Source of the DNA: Pseudomonadota bacterium
GTDB taxonomy: Bacteria > Pseudomonadota > Alphaproteobacteria > Rhizobiales > Devosiaceae
NCBI GenBank assembly: GCA_023428425.1
Contig: JAEYYP010000017.1
Span: 9,081-73,080, forward strand
Length of the DNA: 64,000 bases
Direction: 5' to 3'
Under the pieces are notes generated by a model, which searched no databases, was not told the DNA's origin, and saw only the letters and a program-made list of their open reading frames with translations. The position numbers were made by a program, and so were the translations under genes. Shown here piece after piece: positions 52,072 to 61,100 of this stretch (position 1 is its first letter; each line of letters opens with the position of its first letter).

Positions 52072-53310
52072 TTGGATCGCGCTGCCGACGGTCTGGCCTA
52101 CCTGCTCAATACCTACCCCGCGCCGAGTGGTACGTTCATCCGCAACGAGATCCGGGCGCTGGAACAACTGGGGCAGCCGGTTCGACGGCTCGCGGTGCGG
52201 CACTTCGCCGGCACGCTCGTCGATCCTGCCGATATCGATGAGCGGGACCGGACGCAGTATCTGCTCGACGGCAACACAGGCGGCCTGCTTGCCGCCGGGC
52301 TGCGGGCGCTCGTCACCAATCCCGGCGGCGTGGCCCGGGCACTTCCGGCGTGGCGCGCGCTGCTCAGGAACTCGGGTGGCGGCTGGATCCGCCATGCGGC
52401 CTATCTGATGCAGGCGGCCTTCCTGCGGGAGCAGGCCCGGCAGCACGGCATCAGCCACGTCCACTCGCACTTCGGCAACAACGCTCCGGCGGTGGCCATG
52501 CTGTCGTTTCTGATGGGCGGCCCGACCTACAGCTTCACGTCGCACGGACCCGACGAGTTCTCCGACGCGCACCGCCTGAGCTTCGACCTCAAGATCACCC
52601 ACGCCAGCTTCGTCGTTGCCATCTCCGAGTTCTGCCGAACTACCCTGCTGAGCCTTGCCCGCAGCGATGCCGACGCCCACAAGATCCATATCGTCCGCTG
52701 CGGGCTCGAACTCGACCAGTTCACCGCCGCCCCGCCGGTCCCGCCCGACAACCAGACCCTCGTCTGCGTCGGCCGCCTCTGTCCGCAGAAGGGCCAGGTC
52801 CACATCCCGGCCGCCGTTGCCGCGTTGCGACAGCGCTTCCCCGCGCTCAGGGTCATCCTGGTCGGCGACGGGGAAAGCCGCGCCGCGATCGAGGCAGAAA
52901 TTGCGCTGCACGGGGTCGCCGATCACGTCATCCTGCACGGTTGGGGGACCAACGAGCAGGTGCGCCGGCTGATCGGCGACAGCCGGGCGCTGCTGCTGCC
53001 AAGCTACGCCGAAGGGCTCCCCGTGGTCATCATGGAGGCCTTCGCCATGGGCAGGCCGGTCATATCGACCACCATCGCCGGCATTCCGGAACTGGTCGAC
53101 GACAGTTGCGGCTGGCTCGTTCCACCCGGCGAGCACGACCCGCTGGTCGCCGCCATGGCCGACGCTCTCTCCGCCAGCCCCGACCGGCTGACACGCATGG
53201 GGCAGGTAGGCAGGGACCGGGTGACGCGGCTGCACGACCGGCGCGTGCTGGCCGGGGAACTCGAGGAGCTGTTCAGCGCGGCGAAGCAGACGTCCCACGG
53301 GGCAGCATAG
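52072..53310 (+). CDS. GT4-family glycosyltransferase
   Basis: 412 residues from a TTG at 52072 with GCGGAG 9 bp upstream; the frame is open far upstream but that part is another frame of the Wzz-like gene. It begins LNTYPAPSGTFIRNEIRALEQ, a phrase common in colanic-acid-type GT4 enzymes (WcaL-like), has HSHFGNNAP, and the E-x7-E motif EGLPVVIMEAFAMGRPVIS. It follows the Wzz-like gene by 5 bp and is the last gene of the wzy operon. Confidence 0.87.
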   Translation: MDRAADGLAYLLNTYPAPSGTFIRNEIRALEQLGQPVRRLAVRHFAGTLVDPADIDERDRTQYLLDGNTGGLLAAGLRALVTNPGGVARALPAWRALLRNSGGGWIRHAAYLMQAAFLREQARQHGISHVHSHFGNNAPAVAMLSFLMGGPTYSFTSHGPDEFSDAHRLSFDLKITHASFVVAISEFCRTTLLSLARSDADAHKIHIVRCGLELDQFTAAPPVPPDNQTLVCVGRLCPQKGQVHIPAAVAALRQRFPALRVILVGDGESRAAIEAEIALHGVADHVILHGWGTNEQVRRLIGDSRALLLPSYAEGLPVVIMEAFAMGRPVISTTIAGIPELVDDSCGWLVPPGEHDPLVAAMADALSASPDRLTRMGQVGRDRVTRLHDRRVLAGELEELFSAAKQTSHGAA

Positions 53311-53315
53311 GCGCC

Positions 53316-54269
53316 CTACTTGTATTCCATGAGCCCGCCGGCCCGACGCAGCAGGCGGTTGCGATAGTATCGTGCAGCGCCCAGAGCCTCGGGGAACTTG
53401 CCGAGGACCATGAAGAAAGCAGCCTGCCAGCCGCCGCCACGGGCCAGCCGCATCACCTGCAACGGGTAGATCAGCAGCAGCAGCAGGCAGGCCGGATGGA
53501 GCAGCGCCGCCGCCATCACGATGCCGCCGGGGAGCAGCGCACCCCACAGCACGGCACGCCAGGTCTGGCGCTTCCAGATTCGCAGAGGCGAGCCGGCATG
53601 CCTGGCAGACACCTCGGCGAAGGCGTGCCCCGCACGCATCGAACGCCGCCACCACTGGCCGAACCGCAGCAGGTTGGCATCGTGGAGCGTCATCTCGGCG
53701 TCGATACGCCAGATGCGCCACCCCGCTTCCCGCAAGCGCAGGCACATTTCCGGCTCCTCGCCGGCAATCAGGTCGTCGGCATACCCTCCAACGGCATGCA
53801 GCGCATCGCGGCGCGCCATCATGTCGCCGCCGCATTCGAGCGCTTCGCCGATCCTGGTGTCCCACTCGCGATCGCAGAGCCGGTTGTAGATCGAGCGTTC
53901 GGGGAAGCGTTCGCGCCGACGCCCGCAGACCACGGCGACATCGGGATGCGCATCGAGGAAGCGCTGGGCCTCGAGCAGCCACTGCCCATCCAGCATGCAG
54001 TCGCCGTCGACGAACTGGACGTAGGCGACTTCCGGAAAGCGCTCGACCAGGGCGGCAAGCCCCTGGTTACGAGCCCTCGCGGCCGTGAAGGGCAGTGTGG
54101 GATCGAGCACGATGACCGACGCGCCGAGGTCCCGGGCGGCCGCAACGCTGTCATCGCTCGAGCCGGAGTCGACATAGAGCGTGCGATGCACCAGTTCGCC
54201 GAGCGAGCGCAGGCAGGCGATCAGCCTCTCGCCTTCGTTGCGACCAATGACCACGATGCCGACGGTCAT
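53316..54269 (-). CDS. GT2-family glycosyltransferase
   Basis: 317 residues from the ATG at 54269. GT-A motifs VGIVVIGRNEGERLIACL, YVDSGSSDDSV and FVDGDCML (DxD) are clear; two hydrophobic C-terminal segments (AVLWGALLPGGIVMAAALL onwards) suggest membrane association. The ATG overlaps the flippase stop by four bases, so it is translated with wzx. It converges with the preceding gene across a 5-bp gap. Confidence 0.9.
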   Translation of the reverse strand: MTVGIVVIGRNEGERLIACLRSLGELVHRTLYVDSGSSDDSVAAARDLGASVIVLDPTLPFTAARARNQGLAALVERFPEVAYVQFVDGDCMLDGQWLLEAQRFLDAHPDVAVVCGRRRERFPERSIYNRLCDREWDTRIGEALECGGDMMARRDALHAVGGYADDLIAGEEPEMCLRLREAGWRIWRIDAEMTLHDANLLRFGQWWRRSMRAGHAFAEVSARHAGSPLRIWKRQTWRAVLWGALLPGGIVMAAALLHPACLLLLLIYPLQVMRLARGGGWQAAFFMVLGKFPEALGAARYYRNRLLRRAGGLMEYK

Positions 54270-55603
54270 GACAGGCTCACCGAATCGAACGCCGTGCCGA
54301 ACCCCAGTTGCCAGCGCAGCAGGGTGAAACCGGCAAGCAGCAGCACTAGTACGCCAGTCAGGAGTAGGTCCTGCCCCCGGAACGACAGGCGCTCGCGGCG
54401 TTGGCCGAAGAGGATGGGAACGTACCGACAGATGTCGCCTAGCGCGACCGCAAGAATGGCACCCAGCAGTCCGTAGACGTGCAGGCCCACCGGGATACCG
54501 ATCACAAGGCAAAGGAGTTTGGCGAGGTTGCCCGACGCACCATAAAGCGGCTTGCCGAGCCCCAGCAGGGCATATTCGTTCATGCTGCACAGGATGCCGA
54601 ACCAGACTCCGAGCAGCATCACCGGCAGCATCCAAGCCGCCTCGTGATACCGCGCGTCGTAGATGATCATGATGGCGAAGTCGGCTACGCTCGCCCCGAG
54701 GGCGATGCACACGGCACAGCAGAGCAGCAGCTTGAAGCGGAGCGGCGCAATGCGCGCCCGCAACTGGTCGCGCGGGGCCTCCTGGCTCGACGCGATGACG
54801 GGGAAGACCAGCGAGTGACCCAGGCGGGTGAACAGCACCGCCGGCAGGTCGGCGACATTGCGCGCAATCCCGTAGATGCCCAGCAGCGCCAGCGGAATGC
54901 TCTGCCCGAGGAAAAGCCGATCGAAACTGGCGCACAGGTAGGTCAGCAGTGACGACAGGTAGATCCACTTGCCGAAATGGATGATTTCCCGCGCGTGGTC
55001 GCGCTGCCATGCGAACCAGTTCCGGGCATCGGGCAGCAGATAGGATGCACCGGTGCGGATCGCGATCGTCAGGATGTTGGCGACAATGAGTGACCAGAAG
55101 GTCGGACTGATCCACGCCAGCGCTACCACCAGCACGGCGCCGATGGCGTCGATGCCGAGATCGAACAGGCTCGACTGGGCAAACCGGAGCCGACGCTGCA
55201 GCAGATAGATCGACACCGAAGAGGCGCCGACCAGTGCGAGCGACACCGCGGACAGCTGGATGGCGGCGCCCGGAAGCTGGTACAACTGCCCCAGCGGCGC
55301 CGCGAGAACGAACAACAGGCTGAACAGCAGCACGCCGCGCAGCATCTGGATCGTCCAGGCGACGTCGATGAAGTCGCGCTGATCGCCCTTGGGATTCTGC
55401 ACGATGTTCTGGCCGATGCCGACATCGGACAGCAGTTCGATACCGTTGCGCAGCGTGCCGATGATCAGCATCACGCCGAAGACTTCGGGGACAACGAGGC
55501 GAGATAGGATGACGTTGGAGCCGAAACGCAGGCCGACCGACGCGCCATAGGTGCCGATGGTCCAGAGTGCGCCGCGGACAATCTGCTTGGAACTGAAAGC
55601 CAT
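54266..55603 (-). CDS. Polysaccharide flippase (Wzx/MOP superfamily, lipopolysaccharide biosynthesis protein type)
   Basis: 445 residues with 12 or so hydrophobic helices and the family N terminus KQIVRGALWTIGTYGASVGLRFGSNVILSRLVVPEVFGVM. MOP-family flippases move undecaprenyl-linked repeat units across the inner membrane. Together with the Wzy-like, ExoF-like and Wzz-like proteins it completes a Wzx/Wzy-dependent exopolysaccharide machine. The 228 bp before it (55604-55831) hold no convincing gene. Confidence 0.9.
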   Translation of the reverse strand: MAFSSKQIVRGALWTIGTYGASVGLRFGSNVILSRLVVPEVFGVMLIIGTLRNGIELLSDVGIGQNIVQNPKGDQRDFIDVAWTIQMLRGVLLFSLLFVLAAPLGQLYQLPGAAIQLSAVSLALVGASSVSIYLLQRRLRFAQSSLFDLGIDAIGAVLVVALAWISPTFWSLIVANILTIAIRTGASYLLPDARNWFAWQRDHAREIIHFGKWIYLSSLLTYLCASFDRLFLGQSIPLALLGIYGIARNVADLPAVLFTRLGHSLVFPVIASSQEAPRDQLRARIAPLRFKLLLCCAVCIALGASVADFAIMIIYDARYHEAAWMLPVMLLGVWFGILCSMNEYALLGLGKPLYGASGNLAKLLCLVIGIPVGLHVYGLLGAILAVALGDICRYVPILFGQRRERLSFRGQDLLLTGVLVLLLAGFTLLRWQLGFGTAFDSVSLS

Positions 55604-55831
55604 CTGAACGCTGCTACTCGAGACCCGGACGATGCGCGGACCGGCGTCTGCCGTCGCCGGACCGCCCGCGCGGCATTCAGATGCGACTTTGCTCCGCCCT
55701 GGCCCGCGCTTTGACAGTACAGTCCCTCAATATCATGCAGGGCACCGACCTCACGGCCTCGATGCGTTAATCATGAACGTGACCGCGTTCCGCCCGCTTG
55801 GCAGCGCGAAAGGGAAGGGCTTCCGAGCCGA

Positions 55832-57526
55832 CTAGCCTGGACCATGCAGCAGTTTCAGGTGCGCCAGGATGACCTCCCGATCCTGCTCGAAGTTGGTCTT
55901 GGCCCCGTTGGCGTCGAACCACTTCTGCAGGTCCAGCAGCCGGTCATTGAGGACCAGCATGGGCTCTATGCCCGCTCGCAGGACTTCAAGGTTTTCGGGA
56001 TCGACACGATCCTTGGGGGCAAAGCCCTTGCGCGTGAACTTCTGGATCGCCTCGGTGAGGAGCTTGACCACCTCCCGCGTGCCAGGCTCGGCTGGAGCCG
56101 AACCGTCGACGGCGGCAGCCAGTGCGGCGATGGCGTCGGTGAAGCCGTGCCTTGGGAATAGTGGAACGACGTTGCCGCCCTCGGCGTCAATGTCCCGCAG
56201 CCGTTCCTTTGTTCGGGCGCCGCCCGCCGCCTCCTGCAACCCCGCCAGCCAGGCCGCGACAGCGGGCGAGGGGTCGCCGGCCAGGAGCTGCAGCGCCCCC
56301 AGATCGCGGGCGCGCAGCAGGATGACGGCCGCCGCCCGGATGACCCGGGTCGCCTCGTCGGTCACTTCGCGGTATCGTTCGATAACCGACCGGTAGCCGG
56401 TGTTGTCGAGGACCGTGGCGTCCTCCCACTCGTTCTCGGCATAGGGGCCGGATCGGGTTCCGTTGACGAGACGGTTCTGCAGGTCGCCGAAGATGTTGCA
56501 CCGCAGCAGGGTGGTCCCGAACTTCAAGTCGAAGGCATCCGGACCGAACAGCGCCCCCTTTTCAGCATCCTCCCCGGCCGATGGCCCCAGGAAATCGAAA
56601 AGCAGCTTGGGGTCCTTGTCCTTATCCTTGAACCACTTCACCTCGTTGATCGGCGGCGTGGTGAGCGGCACCAGCGGCGAAGACCAGTCGTTGGTTTCGA
56701 CCGCGCGGACAACGGTTCGCTCGACGTCCAGCGCCCCCGCCTCCCCTGCGCCACCCAGCGGAGCCGCCCGACCGACCTGCCGCTCGCTTTCGGCGATCCG
56801 CAGCGATTGGCGATACCGGATGACGGAACGAGCAGCTGACCGCAGCAGGATGAAGCCGTCCAGCTTGCCCAGCGAAAGCGCCTGCCACGCGGTCAGCACA
56901 AAAGCGTTGTCGATGGCCGAGGACCGGTACTTGTCGGCGTCCTCCAGCAAGCCGCGGATATGATCGGCCTTGGCGGAATAGTGGGCGCTTTTCACCCTGC
57001 CCTTGAGCCACGCGTTCCAACCGCTGGACAATGCACGGGCGGCACCAACCGGATCGTCTGCTCGGGCTTCCGTCACCTCCAGAAGGGCGGTTCGGACCGG
57101 CTCGAATCCCAGAGCCGCATGCAGGATGTCCAGCAGGGCCGCAAGCCTCGGCATCTGCACGAATTCCAGGTCGAACGATTTGTCCTCTGTGGCCATCGCC
57201 GGCTCGAGGAACGTCAGGCCATGCTGGGAAACCTCGATGGTACCCTTCAGTCTCCGCTGAACCACCGGATCGTTGAAGGCCGCGCGGAAGAGCGAGGTGC
57301 GCAGTACCTCGAAGCGCAGGTACAGGAAGCCGACATAGTCGCCCTCGGCCAGTTGCATGGCGCGAACCAGCCTGACCACCTGGTAGAGCGCGAGGTTGAA
57401 ATCCTCCGAGTGACCGCCGGTCCAGTTCCTCAGCACGTCGCGATCGTCCTGCGGGCACCAATACCGACCATCAGCCGCTTGGCGGTCGAGTGTATCGTCG
57501 ATCTCATGCAGAAATTCGCGTGCCAT
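55832..57526 (-). CDS. Uncharacterised 564-residue protein beside the STAND operon
   Basis: I do not recognise this protein. It is long, continuous and has coding character (no low-complexity shadow pattern). It is mostly alpha-helical by eye and soluble, with no signal peptide or membrane segment. Landmarks: YWCPQDDRDVLRNWTGGH near residue 22, RLLEDADKYRSS-like helices near 195, a central WFKDKDKDPKLLFDFLG near 300 and an acidic stretch after it. It diverges from the two-gene STAND operon across 105 bp, so it may be a partner, effector or unrelated neighbour. Confidence 0.75.
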   Translation of the reverse strand: MAREFLHEIDDTLDRQAADGRYWCPQDDRDVLRNWTGGHSEDFNLALYQVVRLVRAMQLAEGDYVGFLYLRFEVLRTSLFRAAFNDPVVQRRLKGTIEVSQHGLTFLEPAMATEDKSFDLEFVQMPRLAALLDILHAALGFEPVRTALLEVTEARADDPVGAARALSSGWNAWLKGRVKSAHYSAKADHIRGLLEDADKYRSSAIDNAFVLTAWQALSLGKLDGFILLRSAARSVIRYRQSLRIAESERQVGRAAPLGGAGEAGALDVERTVVRAVETNDWSSPLVPLTTPPINEVKWFKDKDKDPKLLFDFLGPSAGEDAEKGALFGPDAFDLKFGTTLLRCNIFGDLQNRLVNGTRSGPYAENEWEDATVLDNTGYRSVIERYREVTDEATRVIRAAAVILLRARDLGALQLLAGDPSPAVAAWLAGLQEAAGGARTKERLRDIDAEGGNVVPLFPRHGFTDAIAALAAAVDGSAPAEPGTREVVKLLTEAIQKFTRKGFAPKDRVDPENLEVLRAGIEPMLVLNDRLLDLQKWFDANGAKTNFEQDREVILAHLKLLHGPG

Positions 57527-57631
57527 TGCTCTCGCCGGATACGAGCCGATCGGAAAACTTGCTAAACCCTACGTGTACAGAGACTTGCATGGCGCGAATA
57601 GTCGCGCGACTGCCCGGCACGGAGAACTGGA

Positions 57632-58189
57632 TTGGCCAGAAAGCCTGAGAACGACGCGCTCGCGGCACGCACCGAGGAGATATTCGTCGCCCGCAGCCTG
57701 TTGACCGACGAGGACCGGCCGCACCGGGATGCGCCGATCTTTGGAGTGGCCGAGATCGTTCGCTTCCTCGCAGATCGCAGCTTGTCGCTTACCCCCGATC
57801 AGACGCGCGCCCTGTTTGCCGACCGGACGCTCAACGCCTCGTTCCGCGCCCTGCTGCAGCGACAGAGTCGTTTCGAGCTGCCGGCGATGGCCGCGGCGAG
57901 CGCCGGCGCGGTCGTAGAGCGGACGTTTCCGGGCGGCTCGGTTCGCGTCGCCGCCGCACGGTTTCCCGGCCACTTCAACGTGACCGTGACCTTTGCCGAG
58001 GGCACCGCATCCCCGTTTCCGGGGCAACTCCTGCTGATCCTCGATGGTGAGGGGGTCAGCCGCATCGAGATCGTCGAGGCCGTCGGCCAGCGCACGGCGA
58101 CAGCGGTGCTCGACACCAGGGTCGAGGCCGATCGCCTGGCGCTCGAACTGCTGCGCAATCCCCTTGCCGAAGGGACCTTCCTCCCGTGA
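57632..58189 (+). CDS. Uncharacterised 185-residue protein coupled to the STAND NTPase
   Basis: TTG start at 57632 with CGGAGA 7 bp upstream. No family recognised. The N-terminal half is helical (FGVAEIVRFLADRSLSLTPDQTRALFADR), the C-terminal half beta-rich (SVRVAAARFPGHFNVTVTF, LLLILDGEGVSRIEIVEAV). No signal peptide. Its stop overlaps the GTG start of the 1501-residue STAND gene by four bases (GTGA), strong evidence that the two proteins act together, perhaps as sensor or adaptor and NTPase. Confidence 0.75.
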   Translation: MARKPENDALAARTEEIFVARSLLTDEDRPHRDAPIFGVAEIVRFLADRSLSLTPDQTRALFADRTLNASFRALLQRQSRFELPAMAAASAGAVVERTFPGGSVRVAAARFPGHFNVTVTFAEGTASPFPGQLLLILDGEGVSRIEIVEAVGQRTATAVLDTRVEADRLALELLRNPLAEGTFLP

Positions 58190-61100
58190 GCGCCGAGGCC
58201 AGCATTAGCACCGTCCGGCTCATCATCCCCACCACCAATGGCCCTGTGGAGGTGCTCTACCTGGCCGACGATCCCGAGCTCAGCGTTTCGATCGTCTGCA
58301 TCAACGGGACCAGCACCCAGGCCGGGATGAGTGGAGACTATGGCAGCTTCGTCCGCCGCGGGACGGGGGTGATCGAGAAGTATTTCGGCCCGGCCAACTT
58401 CCGGCTCGACCTGTCTGAACGCGTCGACGTCGGGGACAGCTGGAAGCTGAGCGCCTTCATCGCCCATGCGCTTGAGGCCCAGCAACGGCTGCATCAGTCG
58501 CTGAACCCCGACGCGGCCATTGCGGCGCCGAGCGTGCTGGTCTGGGCAACCGGCGCCGTCCGCAGCGTCGACCTTGCCGTGGGCGAGGTGGCTCATGTTG
58601 CCGAGAAGCTCCGCCATTCGCTTTCACTGTTCGCAACAGCGCGGCGCGATGGCTTGCGCTGCATCGTGTTCCTGCCGCACGGCAACGCCGGAGACGGCGA
58701 TCCCGCGACGATGGCGCGACTCGCGGCGCTCGGCGTCGAGGTCGTGCCGCTGCGACAGGTCGATGGCGCGCTGGAGCTGCTTGGCTTGCCCAAGCCTGCC
58801 CGAGCGTCGTCGTTCGATGAGTCCGGGGCCGGAGCGGAGTGGTCGGGCAATCCGTTCCGCGGCCTCGAACCCTTCGGCATCGAGCATCGCCGGGTGTTCT
58901 TCGGCCGCTCCCGCGCCCGGGAGGAAGTAGTAGAGCGCCTGCGCACGGCAGCCGAGATGGGGCGCGCGTTCGTTCTCGTCCACGGTCGCAGCGGTGCCGG
59001 CAAATCGTCGCTGGCCATGGCTGGCGTGGCAGGCGACATCGCCGCGCGGACCAGTGGCGAAACCCGATGGCAGATCGCCAGCCTGCGCCCCGGAAGCGAC
59101 CCCCTGGCGGCGCTGGCGGTGGCACTGGCGCCGTGGGCCGGAGCCACGCCGGTGGCCGACGCCCCAGGCTGGATTGCTGCCCTCAAGTCGGCGCTGGCAG
59201 CGGCGCAGGCCAGGGTCGTGCTGGTGGTCGACCAGCTCGAGGAACTGTTCGCGGCGGGTCTGGACGACGCCGGAGCGGTCGCGGTCCGGTTCGGCAACCT
59301 GATCGAGCTGCTGGCCGAAAGCGGCAGCGTCTGGGTCATCGCCACGATCCGCAGCGACCAGATGGCGGGTCTCGACACGGTGCCGGCGCTGGCCCGGCTG
59401 GCCAGCAGCGATCGCACCTTCAGGCTTGACCGACCGACACCGTTTGAGCTCTCGGAAATGGTGACGCAGCCGGCCGCGCTGGCCGGCCTCAGTTTCAAGC
59501 CGACCACCGGCGAGAGCCTGCCCGATCGGCTCGCGGGCCTCGCCGCAACGTCGCCGGACAGCCTGCCATTGCTGCAGGCGGTGTTGTCGCGACTTGCCGA
59601 GCGGGCCGAGGCCGGTGGCGTCCTGACGCTCGAGGCTTATCGCCAGATCGGCGGCTTCGAGGGGGCGATTTCGCGCTGGGCCGACGAGTCCCTCTTCAGC
59701 CTCGCAAAGAACGGCATCAGCGACGCGCTCGTTGATCGGGTTCTTGCCGACTTGGTTCGCATCGATGTGGCGAACGGCACGGTGCTGGCGCGCGAGGCGG
59801 AGGTTGAAGGAGACGATACGCGCCGCGCTGTGTTCGAGGCGCTAATCGCCTCCCGTGTGGTATCGGTCGGCGTGCGCGCCGACGGGAGGCGCGCGGTCCG
59901 GGTGGCGCACGAGGCCTTGATCACCCACTGGGACCGACTGCGCGTGCTCAGCGAGCGTCTGCGGGCGAGTCTGATTACCCGCGACTGGCTGGAGCAGGCG
60001 GCCTCGGCCTGGCATCGTGGCGGACGCAACACCGGCGACGTGCTCGGCAATTCGCTGCGCGTTGCGGAGGCACAGGGCTTCATGGATGAGGCACTTGTCG
60101 ATCCTCCCGCCCACGCCAAGGAGTTTGTCGCAGCCTCCGTGCGGCGTCTCGAGGACGAGCAGCAGCGCCAGACCCGGCTGGCCGAAGCGGAAGCCGACCG
60201 CGCCAGGGCAGAGCTCGAACGCCAGACCACGGCGCGAAAGCTTGCCGAGACGACGACGCGGCAGCAGCGCTACCTGCTGATCGCCGCCGCCGTGGCGGTG
60301 GTGCTGGCGGGGGCCTCCGCATGGACCTTCTCGTATCTCGCCGGCGAGGCTGACCAACAACGTCAGCTTGCCGACGCGGCAGCGGCCGAAGCGGCCGTGC
60401 AGAAGAATGTGGCCCTCACGCAAGGCTCGAAGCTGCTGGCGATGCTCTCCAGCCAGTCACTCGACAATAGCGAACACGTAGCCGCGCTCCAGGCTGCGAT
60501 CGACGCCGTTCCAGACTCCACGAACGGCAATGAACGCCCACTGGTGAGCGAGGCCGCCGTGGCGCTCAATCGCGCCCTCCGCGAAGCCCGGGAAGGCCTA
60601 AGTCTCACCTCCGACACCAGTTGGTCGCGTGCCAGCTTCACACCGGACGGCAGCATCATCGCCACTCGATACATGGAACGCGATGTCTATCGCTTCGCCC
60701 CCGACGGCACGCAGACGACCCTATTCCGGATGGGCTCGGTGGGAGACAACGACTACGCACTGAGCATCCCGGGCACCTCTGCATTGCTGGTCTGCGGCAA
60801 CGAGCTGGCCATCCGTGACAGCGACACGGGGCTGTCGACAGTGCTCGCCAGCGATCCCGACGCGTTCGAGTGCATGGAGGAAATCACCTTCTCCCCCGAT
60901 GGCCGGCTGGCCTGGATGGGTGGGCTCGCGCCCCTGGATACGCTGCCGCGCCTCATCGACATCGTGGGGAGCAAGATTCTGCCGGTCGATTTTGTGTCCG
61001 CATCCGAAGGGAAAATGCTGGACCTGGGTTTTGTGGGACCCGACCCTGCCATTCTCGCGAACTCCACTGATGGCCTGACCCTGTATATCGGCGGAGTCAC

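Noticed and set aside
55632..55835. 67-codon plus-strand frame in the gap before the 564-residue gene
   Set aside because: No ribosome site or recognisable domain. A TTGACA at 55711 has no properly spaced -10 box, so I do not call a promoter either.
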